Shown here one piece after another: positions 45,778 to 55,437 of a DNA stretch of 64,000 bases. Source of the DNA: Variovorax sp. UMC13 (lineage in GTDB: Bacteria; Pseudomonadota; Gammaproteobacteria; Burkholderiales; Burkholderiaceae_C); the NCBI RefSeq assembly GCF_014170375.1, contig NZ_LZZW01000005.1:1-64000 (forward strand). Reading direction: 5' to 3'. The first letter of the stretch is position 1. Each line of letters starts with the position of its first letter. Below the pieces are notes generated by a model, which saw only the letters and a program-made list of their open reading frames with translations, was not told the DNA's origin and did not search any database. Made by a program: the position numbers and the translations under genes.

Positions 45778-46872
45778 ATGATTGCCCTGATCGTTGTCAG
45801 TTTCGTCGTCTCCGCGTTCGCCGTGCTGGTGTTCATGCGACGGGCGCGCCGTCACGCGCGCCTCTATGCGGCCGACATGCCTCAACGCTTCCACAAAGGC
45901 CATGTGCCGCGCCTGGGCGGCGCAGGCATCTTCCTGGGCACCGGCGTGGCCTGGCTGTTCGCGGGCCTGTTCGGCGACCCCTTCAACGTCGGCTGGCCGC
46001 TGGCCGCCGCGGCCTTGATGCTGTTGTGCATCGCGCCCGCGGTACTGGGCGGCATCGTGGAGGACATGACGCAGCGGGTGCCGGTGCGCTACCGCCTGGG
46101 CTTGACCCTGGGTTCGGCCTTGCTGCTGTGCTGGCTGCTGGGCCTGGGCGTGTACCGCACCGGCTTTGCCACCGTGGACGGCTGGGTGGCGCTGGTGCCC
46201 TGGGGTGCGATGCTGATCGCGGTGCTGGCCATCGGCGGCCTGCCGCATGCCTTCAACATCATCGACGGCTACAACGGGCTCGCGGGCACGGTTGCGGTGC
46301 TGGTCTGCCTGGCGGTGTCGCATGTGGCGCTGCAGGTGGGCGACCGGCAACTGGCGGTCATGGTGATCTGCCTGTTCGGCGCCACGCTGGGCTTTCTCAT
46401 GTGGAACTATCCCAGCGGCCGCATCTTCGCCGGCGACGGCGGGGCCTACGTCTGGGGCATCGTGATCGCGGTGGCCTGCGTGATGCTGGTGCAGCGCCAC
46501 GCCAATGTCTCGCCATGGTTCCCGATGCTGCTGCTGATCTACCCGGTGTGGGAGACGCTGTTCTCGATCTACCGCAAGCTCGCGCGTGGGCAGTCGCCCG
46601 GCACGGCCGATGCGCTGCATTTCCACCAGCTGATCTTCAGGCGCATCGTCCGGGTCGCCTTCTCCGACGACGAGGCGCGGCAGCTCCTGGCGCGCAACAA
46701 CCGCACCTCGCCCTACCTCTGGATGTTCGCCGCGTTGTCGGTCGTGCCAGCGGTGCTGTTCTGGAACAACACCCTGGTGTTGATGCTGTGCACGCTGCTG
46801 TTCGTCGCGACCTACGTGGCGGCCTACCTGATGATCGTGCGCTTCAAGGTTCCACGCTGGTTGAAGCCGTGA
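45778..46872 (+). CDS. WecA/MraY-family initiating glycosyl-1-phosphate transferase
   Basis: 364 residues with about ten membrane helices. It has the two family hallmarks FNIIDGYNGLAG and IFAGDGGAYVWG, the latter a small variant of the usual FxGDxGA. It moves a sugar phosphate (often GlcNAc-1-P or FucNAc-1-P) to undecaprenyl phosphate and so starts polymer synthesis. The start lies 25 bases before the Wzx-like gene's neighbourhood and 44 bases from the divergent GT2. Subfamily not decided. Confidence 0.88.
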   Translation: MIALIVVSFVVSAFAVLVFMRRARRHARLYAADMPQRFHKGHVPRLGGAGIFLGTGVAWLFAGLFGDPFNVGWPLAAAALMLLCIAPAVLGGIVEDMTQRVPVRYRLGLTLGSALLLCWLLGLGVYRTGFATVDGWVALVPWGAMLIAVLAIGGLPHAFNIIDGYNGLAGTVAVLVCLAVSHVALQVGDRQLAVMVICLFGATLGFLMWNYPSGRIFAGDGGAYVWGIVIAVACVMLVQRHANVSPWFPMLLLIYPVWETLFSIYRKLARGQSPGTADALHFHQLIFRRIVRVAFSDDEARQLLARNNRTSPYLWMFAALSVVPAVLFWNNTLVLMLCTLLFVATYVAAYLMIVRFKVPRWLKP

Positions 46873-46897
46873 CCCTCGCGTCGCACTGAGCGCGAAG

Positions 46898-48226
46898 ATG
46901 TCCTTGCGCCGCAACGTGGTGTGGAACCTCGCGGGCGCGGGCCTGCCGTTGCTGGCGGGCGCGGTGTTCATTCCCTACCTGTTGCATGCGCTCGGCGTCG
47001 AGCGCTTCGGCATCCTCACGCTGGTGTGGGCGCTGGTCGGTTATTTCAGCCTGTTCGACCTGGGCCTGGGGCGGGCGCTCACGCAGCAGGTGGCGCAGCA
47101 ATTGGCCGCCGATCGACGCACCGAGATTCCCTCGCTGGTGCGCAGCGGGCTCATGCTGGCGTCGGCGACCGGCGCGCTGGGCGGTGTCGTGCTGGCTTTC
47201 GCCGCCGAAGCGCTGGCGGCCCATGTGCTGAAGGTGTCCGAGCCGCTGCACGCCGATGTCTTCCATGCGCTGCTGATCGCGGCGGTGGGCGTGCCCCTGA
47301 CGACCGCGACCGTCGGGCTGCGCGGCGTGCTGGAGGCCTACGAAGATTTTCGCGACGTCAACCTGTTGCGCATGCTTCTCGGCGTGGCCAACTTCGGGCT
47401 GCCGGCCCTCAGCGTCCTGCTCTTCGGCCCGTTCCTGGTGCCGATCGTGGCGGCGCTGATCGCGGCGCGCGCCGTGTTCGGCCTGGCGCATTGGGTGCTG
47501 GTGCGCAGGAGGCTGGGTGGTGGCTTCCGCGGCGTGCCGATCGAGCGCCGCCACCTGCGGCATCTGATGTCCTTTGGCCTGTGGATGACCGTCTCCAACG
47601 TGATCAGCCCGCTGATGGTCACGGCCGACCGCTTCATGATCTCCGGGGTGCTGGGCGCCGCCGTCGTCGCCTACTACACCGTGCCGTCCGAGGTGCTGGC
47701 GCGCGTGCTGATCCTGCCCGGCGCGCTCACCGGGGCGCTGTTCCCGCGCCTGGCTTCGCTGATGGCCCGCGACCTCGAGGCGGCCCGGCGCCTTTACCAC
47801 CGGTGCGTGGGATGGGTGGCGCTGGCATTGCTGCCGCTGTGCGCGCTGATCGCCTGGGGCGCGCATGCGGGCCTGACGCTGTGGCTCGGCGCCGATTTCG
47901 CCGACCATTCCGCGCCGGTGGTGTCGATCTTCGCGCTGGGGTTGCTGCTCAATGGCGTGGCCTTCGTGCCCTTCGCCGCGGTGCAGGCGGCCGGCCTGGC
48001 GCGGCTGACCGCGCAGCTGCACCTGGTCGAGGCCGCCTTCTACTTTCCCATGCTGCTCGCGGGCCTGTACCAGTTCGGCCTGATCGGCGCGGCCCTGGCC
48101 TGGACCGGCCGCGTCGGCGTCGACCTGGTGCTGTTGCTGCTGGTGGCACAACGGCAGGTCTTCGCGCGCGGACTCGCGCCGCCATTGCGGCACAATTTGG
48201 CAACCTCCGAAACGGAACGCTCATGA
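46898..48226 (+). CDS. Wzx-like oligosaccharide flippase
   Basis: 442 residues with about 12-14 hydrophobic helices and the polysaccharide_synt motif near the start ([18 protein letters not shown]). Wzx proteins flip undecaprenyl-linked repeat units. Its presence beside an ABC exporter implies two polymers or one redundant route. Its stop overlaps the argB start by four bases. No Wzy polymerase is recognised with confidence in the window; the GT-C-like protein at 39.4 kb might fill that role. Confidence 0.85.
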   Translation: MSLRRNVVWNLAGAGLPLLAGAVFIPYLLHALGVERFGILTLVWALVGYFSLFDLGLGRALTQQVAQQLAADRRTEIPSLVRSGLMLASATGALGGVVLAFAAEALAAHVLKVSEPLHADVFHALLIAAVGVPLTTATVGLRGVLEAYEDFRDVNLLRMLLGVANFGLPALSVLLFGPFLVPIVAALIAARAVFGLAHWVLVRRRLGGGFRGVPIERRHLRHLMSFGLWMTVSNVISPLMVTADRFMISGVLGAAVVAYYTVPSEVLARVLILPGALTGALFPRLASLMARDLEAARRLYHRCVGWVALALLPLCALIAWGAHAGLTLWLGADFADHSAPVVSIFALGLLLNGVAFVPFAAVQAAGLARLTAQLHLVEAAFYFPMLLAGLYQFGLIGAALAWTGRVGVDLVLLLLVAQRQVFARGLAPPLRHNLATSETERS

Positions 48227-49116
48227 CCGACCCCGTCCTCAACATCCCCCCCCGCGACAAGGCCGAGATCCTGGCCCAGGCGCTGCCCTACATCCGCAAG
48301 TTCCACGGCAAGACCATCGTCATCAAGTACGGCGGCAATGCCATGACCGATCCGGCCCTGCAGGCCGACTTCGCCGAGGACGTGGTGCTGCTCAAGCTGG
48401 TCGGCATGAACCCGGTGGTGGTGCACGGCGGCGGGCCGCAGATCGAGGCTGCGCTCAACCGGCTCGGCAAGAAGGGCCATTTCATCCAGGGCATGCGGGT
48501 CACCGACTCCGAGACCATGGAGGTCGTCGAATGGGTGCTGGCCGGCGAGGTGCAGCAGGACATCGTGGGCCTGATCAACCAGGCCGGCGGCAAGGCCGTG
48601 GGCCTGACCGGCCGCGACGGCGGCTTGATCCGCGCCCAGAAGCTCAAGCTGGCCGATCGCAGCGACCCGACGGTGCAGCACGACGTCGGCCAGGTGGGCG
48701 ACATCGTCTCGATCGACCCCAGCGTGGTGAAGGCACTGCAGGACGATGCCTTCATCCCGGTCATCAGCCCGATCGGCTTCGGCGAGGAGAACGAGAGCTA
48801 CAACATCAACGCCGACGTGGTGGCCGGCAAGCTGGCCACGGTGCTCAAGGCCGAGAAGCTGATGCTGCTGACCAACACGCCGGGCGTGCTCGACAAGGCC
48901 GGCAACCTGCTGACCAACCTGAGCGCGCGCGAGATCGACGAACTGTTCGCCGACGGCACCATCTCCGGCGGCATGCTGCCGAAGATCGAGGGCGCGCTCG
49001 ATGCCGCCAAAAGCGGCGTGAACGCGGTGCACATCATCGACGGCCGCGTGCCGCACGCGATGCTGCTGGAGATCCTGACCGATCAGGCCTACGGCACGAT
49101 GATCAGAGCAAGGTAG
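48223..49116 (+). CDS. argB: acetylglutamate kinase
   Basis: 297 residues, normal length. [10 protein letters not shown] (ATP side), [14 protein letters not shown] (acetylglutamate side), and the [12 protein letters not shown] and [14 protein letters not shown] segments are diagnostic. Second step of arginine synthesis, usually feedback-controlled by arginine. It overlaps the Wzx-like gene (ATGA), so it is probably cotranscribed with the polysaccharide genes, an odd pairing that is otherwise unexplained. Confidence 0.96.
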   Translation: MTDPVLNIPPRDKAEILAQALPYIRKFHGKTIVIKYGGNAMTDPALQADFAEDVVLLKLVGMNPVVVHGGGPQIEAALNRLGKKGHFIQGMRVTDSETMEVVEWVLAGEVQQDIVGLINQAGGKAVGLTGRDGGLIRAQKLKLADRSDPTVQHDVGQVGDIVSIDPSVVKALQDDAFIPVISPIGFGEENESYNINADVVAGKLATVLKAEKLMLLTNTPGVLDKAGNLLTNLSAREIDELFADGTISGGMLPKIEGALDAAKSGVNAVHIIDGRVPHAMLLEILTDQAYGTMIRAR

Positions 49117-49158
49117 GCTCTCCCCCGAAGGCTCGCGCACTGCGTGTCGCTTCGCCTT

Positions 49159-49210
49159 CCCCCTTCCGGGGGCGACACCCGCGGCCCGGCAAAGCCGGTT
49201 CCGCGGTGTC
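49159..49210 (+). repeat. intergenic hairpin element between argB and galE
   Basis: CCCCC-TTCC-GGGGG (49159-49172) is followed by a 15-base-pair imperfect stem from GACACC (49174) to GGTGTC (49210) with a CCGGC-AAA-GCCGG tip. The spacer between the two convergent genes is nearly all stem-loop. It may terminate both transcripts and looks like a dispersed family repeat. Confidence 0.5.
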
Positions 49211-49225
49211 TCACGCTCAAAACAT

Positions 49226-50245
49226 TCAGGGCGCGTAGCCGCGGGGGTTGGCCTGCTGCCAGCGCCAGCTGTCGGCGCACATCGCGTCGAGCCCGCGCCG
49301 GGCGCGCCAGCCCAGCGTGGCCTGGGCGAGGGCCGGATCGCCCCAGTAGGCCGGCACGTCGCCCGGGCGGCGGGGGCCGACCTCGCAGGCGATCGTCCGT
49401 CCGCTGGCGCGTTCGAAGGCCTTGACGACTTCCAGCACCGATGCGCCGGTGCCCGTGCCCAGGTTGAGCGTGACCAGTCCGGGCGCTGCTTCGGCATGGC
49501 GCAGCGCTGCCACATGGCCTTCGGCCAGGTCCATCACGTGCACATAGTCGCGCACGCCCGTGCCGTCGGGCGTGGGGTAGTCGCCGCCGTGCACCGACAG
49601 CTTGTCGCGCAGGCCCACCGCCACCTGGCAGACGAAGGGCATGAGGTTGTTGGGCTTGCCCTGCGGGTGCTCGCCGATCAGCCCGCTCTCGTGCGCGCCG
49701 ACCGGGTTGAAATAGCGCAGCAATGCGATGCGCCACTCGGGCTGGGCCAGTTGCAGGTCGATCAGCGCCTCCTCGACCATGCGCTTGGAGCGGCCATAGG
49801 GATTGGCCGGCCGGCAGGGCGCCCCTTCGGGGATGGGGGAGCTGTCGGGCTCGCCATAGACCGTGGCGGACGATGAGAAGATCAGCGTGCGGACGCCGGC
49901 CGCCTGCATCGCGGACGCGAGCACCCAGGTGCCGTGGACGTTGTTGTCGTAGTAGCCGATCGGGTCGGCCACCGAATCGCCCACGGCCTTGAGGCCGGCG
50001 AAGTGGATCACGCCCGCGATCTCGTGCGTACGGAACACCTGGTCGAGCAAGGCGCGATCACGCACATCGCCTTCGATGAAGGCCGGCGTGGTGCCGGTGA
50101 TGCGCGCCAGCCGTTCGAGCACCCGCACGTCGCTGTTGCCGAGGTTGTCCAGAATCACCGGCATGTAGCCGGCCTCGATCAAGGCCACGCAGGTATGGCT
50201 CCCGATGAAGCCTGCACCGCCGGTCACCAGGATGTTCTTCTGCAT
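49226..50245 (-). CDS. galE: UDP-glucose 4-epimerase
   Basis: 339 residues. GGAGFIGSHTCVALIE binds NAD, SSSATVYGEP and YGRSKRMVEE hold the catalytic Ser and Tyr-x3-Lys. It interconverts UDP-glucose and UDP-galactose, feeding galactose to surface glycans. The convergent position with argB, and the adjacent polysaccharide genes, suggest it closes the locus. It starts 132 bases from divergent slmA. Confidence 0.95.
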   Translation of the reverse strand: MQKNILVTGGAGFIGSHTCVALIEAGYMPVILDNLGNSDVRVLERLARITGTTPAFIEGDVRDRALLDQVFRTHEIAGVIHFAGLKAVGDSVADPIGYYDNNVHGTWVLASAMQAAGVRTLIFSSSATVYGEPDSSPIPEGAPCRPANPYGRSKRMVEEALIDLQLAQPEWRIALLRYFNPVGAHESGLIGEHPQGKPNNLMPFVCQVAVGLRDKLSVHGGDYPTPDGTGVRDYVHVMDLAEGHVAALRHAEAAPGLVTLNLGTGTGASVLEVVKAFERASGRTIACEVGPRRPGDVPAYWGDPALAQATLGWRARRGLDAMCADSWRWQQANPRGYAP

Positions 50246-50377
50246 TGCTTGTTCATCCCATGAAGGTCAAAGCGGGTATTCTGCGCGACGCGCGGAGGGC
50301 TTCCGTCGAGGCGCGCAGTTGGCACGCACTCACCGCCCTGTGAGAGAATCATTTTTTTACATTTGCGCGCGCCGCCC

Positions 50378-51025
50378 ATGCAAAACGAAGAGACCAGCGC
50401 CCCGTCCCGCGACTCTGCCCCGTTGTCCGAGGCTCAGCCGTCTGTTCGCAAGCGGCCGAAGCCCGGCGAGCGTCGCGTGCAGATCCTGCAGACCCTGGCC
50501 GCGATGCTGGAGCGACCCGGCGCCGAGCGGGTGACGACGGCCGCACTGGCCGCGCAGCTCGAGGTCAGCGAGGCCGCGCTCTACCGGCACTTCGCCAGCA
50601 AGGCGCAGATGTTCGAGGGCCTGATCGATTTCATCGAGCAGAGCGTGTTCACGCTGGTCAACCAGATCGCCGAACGCGACGGCGCGGGCCGCGAGCGGGC
50701 CGCGCGCATCGTGACGATGGTGGTGCAGTTCGCCGAGAAGAATCCCGGCATGACGCGGGTCATGGTGGGCGATGCGCTGGTCTACGAGAACGAGCGCCTG
50801 CAGAGCCGCATGAACCAGTTCTTCGACAAGATCGAGGCCACCTTGCGCCAGGTGCTGCGCGACGTCGCGGTGGCCGACGGCTCCGCGATGCCCACGGTCG
50901 ATGCGCAGGTGCGCGCGGGTGCGCTCACCGCCTTCGTCGTGGGGCGGCTGCAGCGCTTCGTGCGCTCGGGCTTCCGCCGCCTGCCTTCGGAGCACCTGGA
51001 CGCCGCCGTCCAACTGATGCTCTGA
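50378..51025 (+). CDS. slmA: nucleoid occlusion factor SlmA-like TetR protein
   Basis: 215 residues from the ATG MQNEETS; a TTG at 50363 is a poorer start. TetR helix-turn-helix: RRVQILQTLAAMLERPG, then TTAALAAQLEVSEAALYRHF and SKAQMFEGLIDFIE. SlmA binds DNA sites and blocks FtsZ assembly over the nucleoid. The name rests on the N-terminal sequence likeness and the argB neighbourhood; an ordinary TetR regulator remains possible. Confidence 0.82.
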   Translation: MQNEETSAPSRDSAPLSEAQPSVRKRPKPGERRVQILQTLAAMLERPGAERVTTAALAAQLEVSEAALYRHFASKAQMFEGLIDFIEQSVFTLVNQIAERDGAGRERAARIVTMVVQFAEKNPGMTRVMVGDALVYENERLQSRMNQFFDKIEATLRQVLRDVAVADGSAMPTVDAQVRAGALTAFVVGRLQRFVRSGFRRLPSEHLDAAVQLML

Positions 51026-51050
51026 AGAAGGAACGCGGCGTCGGCCGTGT

Positions 51051-52490
51051 TCAGCCCTGCAGCTGCTTGAGCGCCTGCGCCACGCCGGCGCCGTAGGCCG
51101 GGTCGGCCTTGCTGCAGTTGTCGATGTGGCGCTGCTTGATGAAGTCCGGCGCATCGCCCATGGCGCGCGCGGTGTTCTCGAACAGCACCTGCTGCTGGGC
51201 CGGGCTCATCAGGCGGAACAGGTCGCCCGGCTGCTTGTAGTAGTCGGCATCGTCCTCGCGGAAATTCCAGAAGTCGGCGTCGCCCTTGATTTTCAGCGGC
51301 GGCTCGCGGTAGTCGGGCTGTTCCTGCCAGTGGCCGAAGCTGTTGGGCTCGTAGTGCGGCGTTCCGCCGTAGTTGCCGTCGACGCGCATCGCGCCGTCGC
51401 GGTGATTGCTGTGCACCGGGCAGCGCGCGGCGTTCACCGGGATCTGGTGGTGGTTCACGCCCAGGCGGTAGCGCTGCGCGTCCGAGTAGGCGAACAGCCG
51501 CGCCTGCAGCATCTTGTCGGGCGACACGCTGATGCCGGGCACCAGGTTGTTGGGCGCGAAGGCGCTCTGCTCGACGTCGGCGAAGAAGTTCTCCGAGTTC
51601 TTGTTCAACTCGATCACGCCCACCTCGATCAGCGGGTAATCCTTCTTGGGCCAGACCTTGGTCAGGTCGAAGGGGTGGTAGGGCACGGTGTCGGCATCGG
51701 CCTCGGGCATGACCTGCACGAACACGGTCCACTTCGGGAAGTCCTTGCGCTCGATCGCGTCGAACAGGTCGCGCTGGTGGCTCTCGCGGTCGGAGCCCAC
51801 GAGCGCGGCCGCTTCGGCGTCCGTCAGGTTCTGGATGCCCTGCTGCGTCTTCATGTGGAACTTGACCCAGAAGCGCTCGTTGTTGGCACTGATGAAGCTG
51901 TAGGTGTGCGAGCCGAAGCCGTGCATGTGGCGGTAGCTGGACGGGATGCCGCGGTCGCTCATCACGATCGTGACCTGGTGCAGCGCCTCGGGCAGGCTGG
52001 TCCAGAAGTCCCAGTTGTTGGTGGCGCTGCGCATGTTCGTGCGCGGGTCGCGCTTGACCGCCTTGTTGAGGTCGGGGAACTTGCGCGGATCGCGCAGGAA
52101 GAACACCGGCGTGTTGTTGCCGACCAGGTCCCAGTTGCCTTCCTCGGTATAGAACTTGAGCGCGAAGCCGCGGATGTCGCGCTCGGCATCGGCCGCGCCG
52201 CGCTCGCCGGCCACCGTGGTGAAGCGGGCGAACATCTCGGTCTTCTTGCCGACCGCGCTGAACAGCTTGGCGCGCGTGTAGCGCGTGATGTCGTGCGTGA
52301 CGGTGAAGGTGCCGAAGGCGCCCGAGCCCTTGGCGTGCATGCGGCGTTCGGGAATCACCTCGCGGTTGAGGTTGGCCAGCTTCTCGAACAGCCAGACGTC
52401 CTGCGACAGGAGCGGGCCGCGCGGGCCGGCGGTCAGGCTGTTCTGGTTGTCAACGACGGGGGCGCCGAAGGCGGTGGTGAGTTTGGACAT
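51051..52490 (-). CDS. katA: monofunctional haem catalase, small-subunit type
   Basis: 479 residues. The distal site is [17 protein letters not shown] with the catalytic His; the proximal haem-ligand segment is [20 protein letters not shown] with the Tyr of the RxFxYxDxxxxRLG motif. It breaks down hydrogen peroxide in the cytoplasm. AAGGAA lies before the ATG and a candidate OxyR site is 20 bases upstream. It is convergent with slmA. Confidence 0.95.
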   Translation of the reverse strand: MSKLTTAFGAPVVDNQNSLTAGPRGPLLSQDVWLFEKLANLNREVIPERRMHAKGSGAFGTFTVTHDITRYTRAKLFSAVGKKTEMFARFTTVAGERGAADAERDIRGFALKFYTEEGNWDLVGNNTPVFFLRDPRKFPDLNKAVKRDPRTNMRSATNNWDFWTSLPEALHQVTIVMSDRGIPSSYRHMHGFGSHTYSFISANNERFWVKFHMKTQQGIQNLTDAEAAALVGSDRESHQRDLFDAIERKDFPKWTVFVQVMPEADADTVPYHPFDLTKVWPKKDYPLIEVGVIELNKNSENFFADVEQSAFAPNNLVPGISVSPDKMLQARLFAYSDAQRYRLGVNHHQIPVNAARCPVHSNHRDGAMRVDGNYGGTPHYEPNSFGHWQEQPDYREPPLKIKGDADFWNFREDDADYYKQPGDLFRLMSPAQQQVLFENTARAMGDAPDFIKQRHIDNCSKADPAYGAGVAQALKQLQG

Positions 52491-52510
52491 CGGTGGAGCT
52501 TCCTTTCAAA

Positions 52511-52527
52511 AATAGCAACGGGCTATC
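52511..52527 (-). promoter_or_regulatory. candidate OxyR half-site upstream of katA
   Basis: On the minus strand the site reads GATAGCCCGTTGCTATT, an ATAG-N7-CTAT match to the OxyR half-site, starting 20 bases before the ATG. The second half expected 11 bases away is not conserved. It lies closer to the start than usual, so it may be chance. Confidence 0.35.
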
Positions 52528-52635
52528 GACTGCCTGTCCATTGTGGTTCGGTGCTATCCACCGCGCAATGCAAAGCCCATAGGAATTTCCGAAGCGCTTC
52601 ATAGACACGCAAGTGCATGCCGCACGACGCCGACA

Positions 52636-53721
52636 TCAAGCCGTCACGGAAACGCCCAGCTTCGCGCCCGCCGCCACGATCTCGCCCCAAGTTGCGTCGT
52701 CGACCACCACGCCGTCGCGCTCACGCGCCAGACGTGCCGCGCGTTCGGGCTCGCCCGCGATCTGCACGTGGTCGAAGCCCGCGCCTGGCGGGCTCTGGCG
52801 CAGCCAGTCGACGAAGCCCTGCGCCTCCTGCGCGAAGCTGGCCTGCGTGCCCAGTTTGGCGGGGTCGATCAGCACCGTCAGCATGCCATTGAAGACCGAG
52901 CGCGCGGTGTCCGCGGGCCGGTGCCAGGTGCCGCCGCCGCTGAGCGCACCGCCCAGCAGTTCGCAGGCCACGGCCATGCCATAGCCCTTGTGCTCGCCGA
53001 AGGTCATGAGCGCGCCGAACAAACCCGGCCCGCCCGCGGGCCCTCCGCTGCCTGCTTGCGGCACCACCACCACGCCCGGATCGTCGGTGGGCCGGCCCTG
53101 TTCGTCGATCAGGTAGCCAGGCGGGATGCGCTCGCCCTTGTTGTGGGCCACGCGCATCTTGCCCTGCGCCACGCGGCTGGTCGCGAAGTCGAGGATGAAG
53201 GGCGCGGCACCGGCCAGCGGCACGCCGATGCAGCAGGGGTTGGTGCCGAAGCGCCCGTCGCCGCCGCCCCAGGGCGCGACCACGGGCCGCGACAGCACGT
53301 TGACGAAGTGCATCGCCACCAGGCCCTGCGCCGTCGCCATCTCCGCGAAATGCCCGATGCGGCCCAGGTGGTGCGCATGCGCGAGCGTGAAGATGCAGCT
53401 GCCGTGCTGCTTCGCGCGCGCAATGCCCATCTCCATCGCCTGCACGCCCACCACCTGCCCGTAGCCGCCCTGGCCGTCGAGCGCCAGCAGCGTGCCGATG
53501 TCGGCGGTGACCGCGACGGACGTGTTGGGCTTCAACCCGCCTTCGGCCACCGCATCGACATAGCGCGGCACCATGCCGATGCCATGCGAGTCATGGCCGC
53601 TGAGGTTGGCGAGCACGAGGTTGGCCGCGACCTGTTCGGCCTCGGCGGGGGCGCTGCCGGCGGCGGCGAGCACCTGGGCCACCTGTTGGCGAAGGAGGGC
53701 GGCGGAAACGGTTCTGGACAT
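52636..53721 (-). CDS. Ldh2-family NAD(P)-dependent dehydrogenase
   Basis: 361 residues from the ATG MSRTVS. The longer frame beyond 53721 runs through hairpin repeats and is rejected. Family motifs: LSGHDSHGIGMVPRYV, LAHAHHLGRIGHFAEMA, FGTNPCCIGVPLAG, and FGEHKGYGMAVACELL. Members reduce or oxidise malate, L-lactate, ureidoglycolate, sulpholactate or 2,3-diketogulonate. As the last gene of the sugar-acid operon it may handle a 2-keto or 2-hydroxy acid, for example lactate made by the FAH-type hydrolase; substrate unproved. Confidence 0.85.
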   Translation of the reverse strand: MSRTVSAALLRQQVAQVLAAAGSAPAEAEQVAANLVLANLSGHDSHGIGMVPRYVDAVAEGGLKPNTSVAVTADIGTLLALDGQGGYGQVVGVQAMEMGIARAKQHGSCIFTLAHAHHLGRIGHFAEMATAQGLVAMHFVNVLSRPVVAPWGGGDGRFGTNPCCIGVPLAGAAPFILDFATSRVAQGKMRVAHNKGERIPPGYLIDEQGRPTDDPGVVVVPQAGSGGPAGGPGLFGALMTFGEHKGYGMAVACELLGGALSGGGTWHRPADTARSVFNGMLTVLIDPAKLGTQASFAQEAQGFVDWLRQSPPGAGFDHVQIAGEPERAARLARERDGVVVDDATWGEIVAAGAKLGVSVTA

Positions 53722-53745
53722 TCGAAAGCTCCTGGGTGTTTGGCT

Positions 53746-53849
53746 CCTTCCCCCTCTGGGGGAAGGCTGGGATGGGGGTTGCGTCGAAGCGGGCGCACGG
53801 CTTGGGAAGCCGCGGGCCCTCACCCCCGCCCTCTCCCGGAGGGAGAGGG
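53746..53849. repeat. two perfect hairpins between ldh2 and uxaA genes
   Basis: CCTTCCCCC-TCT-GGGGGAAGG (53746-53766) and CCCTCTCCC-GGA-GGGAGAGGG (53829-53849) each have nine-base perfect stems. They fill the 147-base gap inside one operon, so they may stabilise or attenuate the mRNA. The sequence style is that of dispersed intergenic repeats. Confidence 0.6.
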
Positions 53850-53868
53850 AGCAAGAAAGGGCGGCGAA

Positions 53869-55395
53869 TTACATGACCGCGCCCACTTGCCACGGCACGA
53901 ACTCGTTCTGCCCGTACCCATGCTTCTCGCTCTTCGACGGCTCGCCCGAGGCGGTCGCCAGCACCATCTCGAAGATGCGCTGCCCCATCTCCTGGATCGA
54001 CACCGTGCCCTCGACGATCTCGCCGCAGTTGATGTCCATGTCCTCTTCCTGGCGCTTCCACAGCGCCGAGTTGGTCGCGAGCTTGAGCGAAGGCGAAGGC
54101 GCGCAGCCGTAGGCCGAGCCGCGGCCGGTGGTGAAGCAGATCAGGTTGGCACCGCCCGCGACCTGGCCCGTGGCGCTCACCGGGTCGTAGCCTGGCGTGT
54201 CCATGTAGACGAAGCCGTGCGCCGTCACCGGCTCGGCGTACTCGTACACCGCCTCGAGGTTGCTGGTGCCGCCCTTGGCCACCGCGCCCAGCGACTTCTC
54301 GAGGATGGTCGTGAGCCCGCCCGCCTTGTTGCCCGGCGAGGGGTTGTTGTTCATCTCGCCCTGGTTGATCTCGGTGTAGTGCTCCCACCACTTGATGCGC
54401 TGCACCAGCTTCTCGCCGACCTCGCGCTTGACCGCGCGGCGCGTCAGCAGGTGCTCGGCGCCGTAGACCTCGGGCGTCTCGCTGAGGATGGCCGTGCCGC
54501 CATGCGCCACCAGCAAATCGACCGCCGCGCCCAGCGCCGGGTTGGCGCTGATGCCCGAGTAGCCGTCGGAGCCGCCGCACTGCAGGCCGATCGTGATGTG
54601 CGAGGCGCTGCAGGGTTCGCGCTTGACCGCGTTGGCGCGCGGCAGCATCTCCTGGATGAGCGCAACGCCTTTCTCCACCGTCTTGCGCGTGCCGCCGGTG
54701 TCCTGGATGTTGAAGGTGCGGAAGTTCTCGCCCTCGGCCAGGTGGCCGGTGTCGAGCCAGGCCTTGATCTGGTTGGCCTCGCAGCCCAGCCCGACCACCA
54801 GCACCGCGGCGAAGTTGGGGTGCGTGGCGTAGCCGGTCAGCGTGCGCTCGAGGATCTGCATGCCCATGCCCTGGGTGTCCATGCCGCAGCCGGTGCCGTG
54901 GGTGAGGGCGACGATGCCGTCGACGTTCGGGTAGTCGGCCAGGGCCTGCGGGTTGGTCTTGCGCGAGAAGTGGTCGGCGATGGCGCGCGCGGCGGTGGCC
55001 GAGCAGTTCACGCTGGTCAGCACGCCGATGTAGTTGCGCGTGGCCACGCGGCCGTCGGCGCGCTTGATGCCCATGAAGGTCGCTTCGCGCCGCGCGGGTG
55101 CGGGCTTGACGTCGGCGCCGTAGGCGTAGTCGCGCGCGAAGTCGCCCTTGTCCGGGCCCATGTCGAGGTTGTGCGTGTGCACGTGCTCGCCCGCGGCGAT
55201 GGGCTTGCTGGCGAAGCCGATGATCTGGTTGTAGCGGCGCACCGGCGCGCCGGCCTCGATGGCGTGGGCCGCCACCTTGTGGCCGGCCGGCACCAGGCCG
55301 CGCACGGTGAAGTTCTCCACCGTCGTGCCGCCCACCAGCTGGCTGCGGGCGATCACCACGTCATCGGATGGGTGGAGGCGAATGAAAGGGGTCAT
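53869..55395 (-). CDS. UxaA/GarD-family sugar-acid dehydratase
   Basis: 508 residues. An N-terminal SAF domain (residues 1-95, FIRLHPSDDVVIARSQL) precedes the large UxaA domain (RNYIGVLTSVNCSATAARAI, LTHGTGCGMDTQGMG, GLQCGGSDGYSGISANPALG). Fe-S/Fe-dependent dehydratases of this family act on altronate or galactarate, and relatives on other aldonates. The neighbours (TRAP transporter, SDR, FAH hydrolase) suggest removal of water from an aldonate such as fuconate, rhamnonate or altronate to a 2-keto-3-deoxy acid; which one is inference. Confidence 0.87.
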   Translation of the reverse strand: MTPFIRLHPSDDVVIARSQLVGGTTVENFTVRGLVPAGHKVAAHAIEAGAPVRRYNQIIGFASKPIAAGEHVHTHNLDMGPDKGDFARDYAYGADVKPAPARREATFMGIKRADGRVATRNYIGVLTSVNCSATAARAIADHFSRKTNPQALADYPNVDGIVALTHGTGCGMDTQGMGMQILERTLTGYATHPNFAAVLVVGLGCEANQIKAWLDTGHLAEGENFRTFNIQDTGGTRKTVEKGVALIQEMLPRANAVKREPCSASHITIGLQCGGSDGYSGISANPALGAAVDLLVAHGGTAILSETPEVYGAEHLLTRRAVKREVGEKLVQRIKWWEHYTEINQGEMNNNPSPGNKAGGLTTILEKSLGAVAKGGTSNLEAVYEYAEPVTAHGFVYMDTPGYDPVSATGQVAGGANLICFTTGRGSAYGCAPSPSLKLATNSALWKRQEEDMDINCGEIVEGTVSIQEMGQRIFEMVLATASGEPSKSEKHGYGQNEFVPWQVGAVM

Positions 55396-55437
55396 CGAGG
55401 GCTCGTAGTTTTGAGAGAGAGAAGGACAAGAAGGAAC

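Noticed and set aside
53722..53823. Longer start for the Ldh2-family gene
   Set aside because: The added residues come from the hairpin repeat and are not conserved in the family; the ATG at 53721 begins at the usual position.
53737..53862. Possible CRISPR or tandem array
   Set aside because: Only two different hairpins are present; no repeated unit with spacers.
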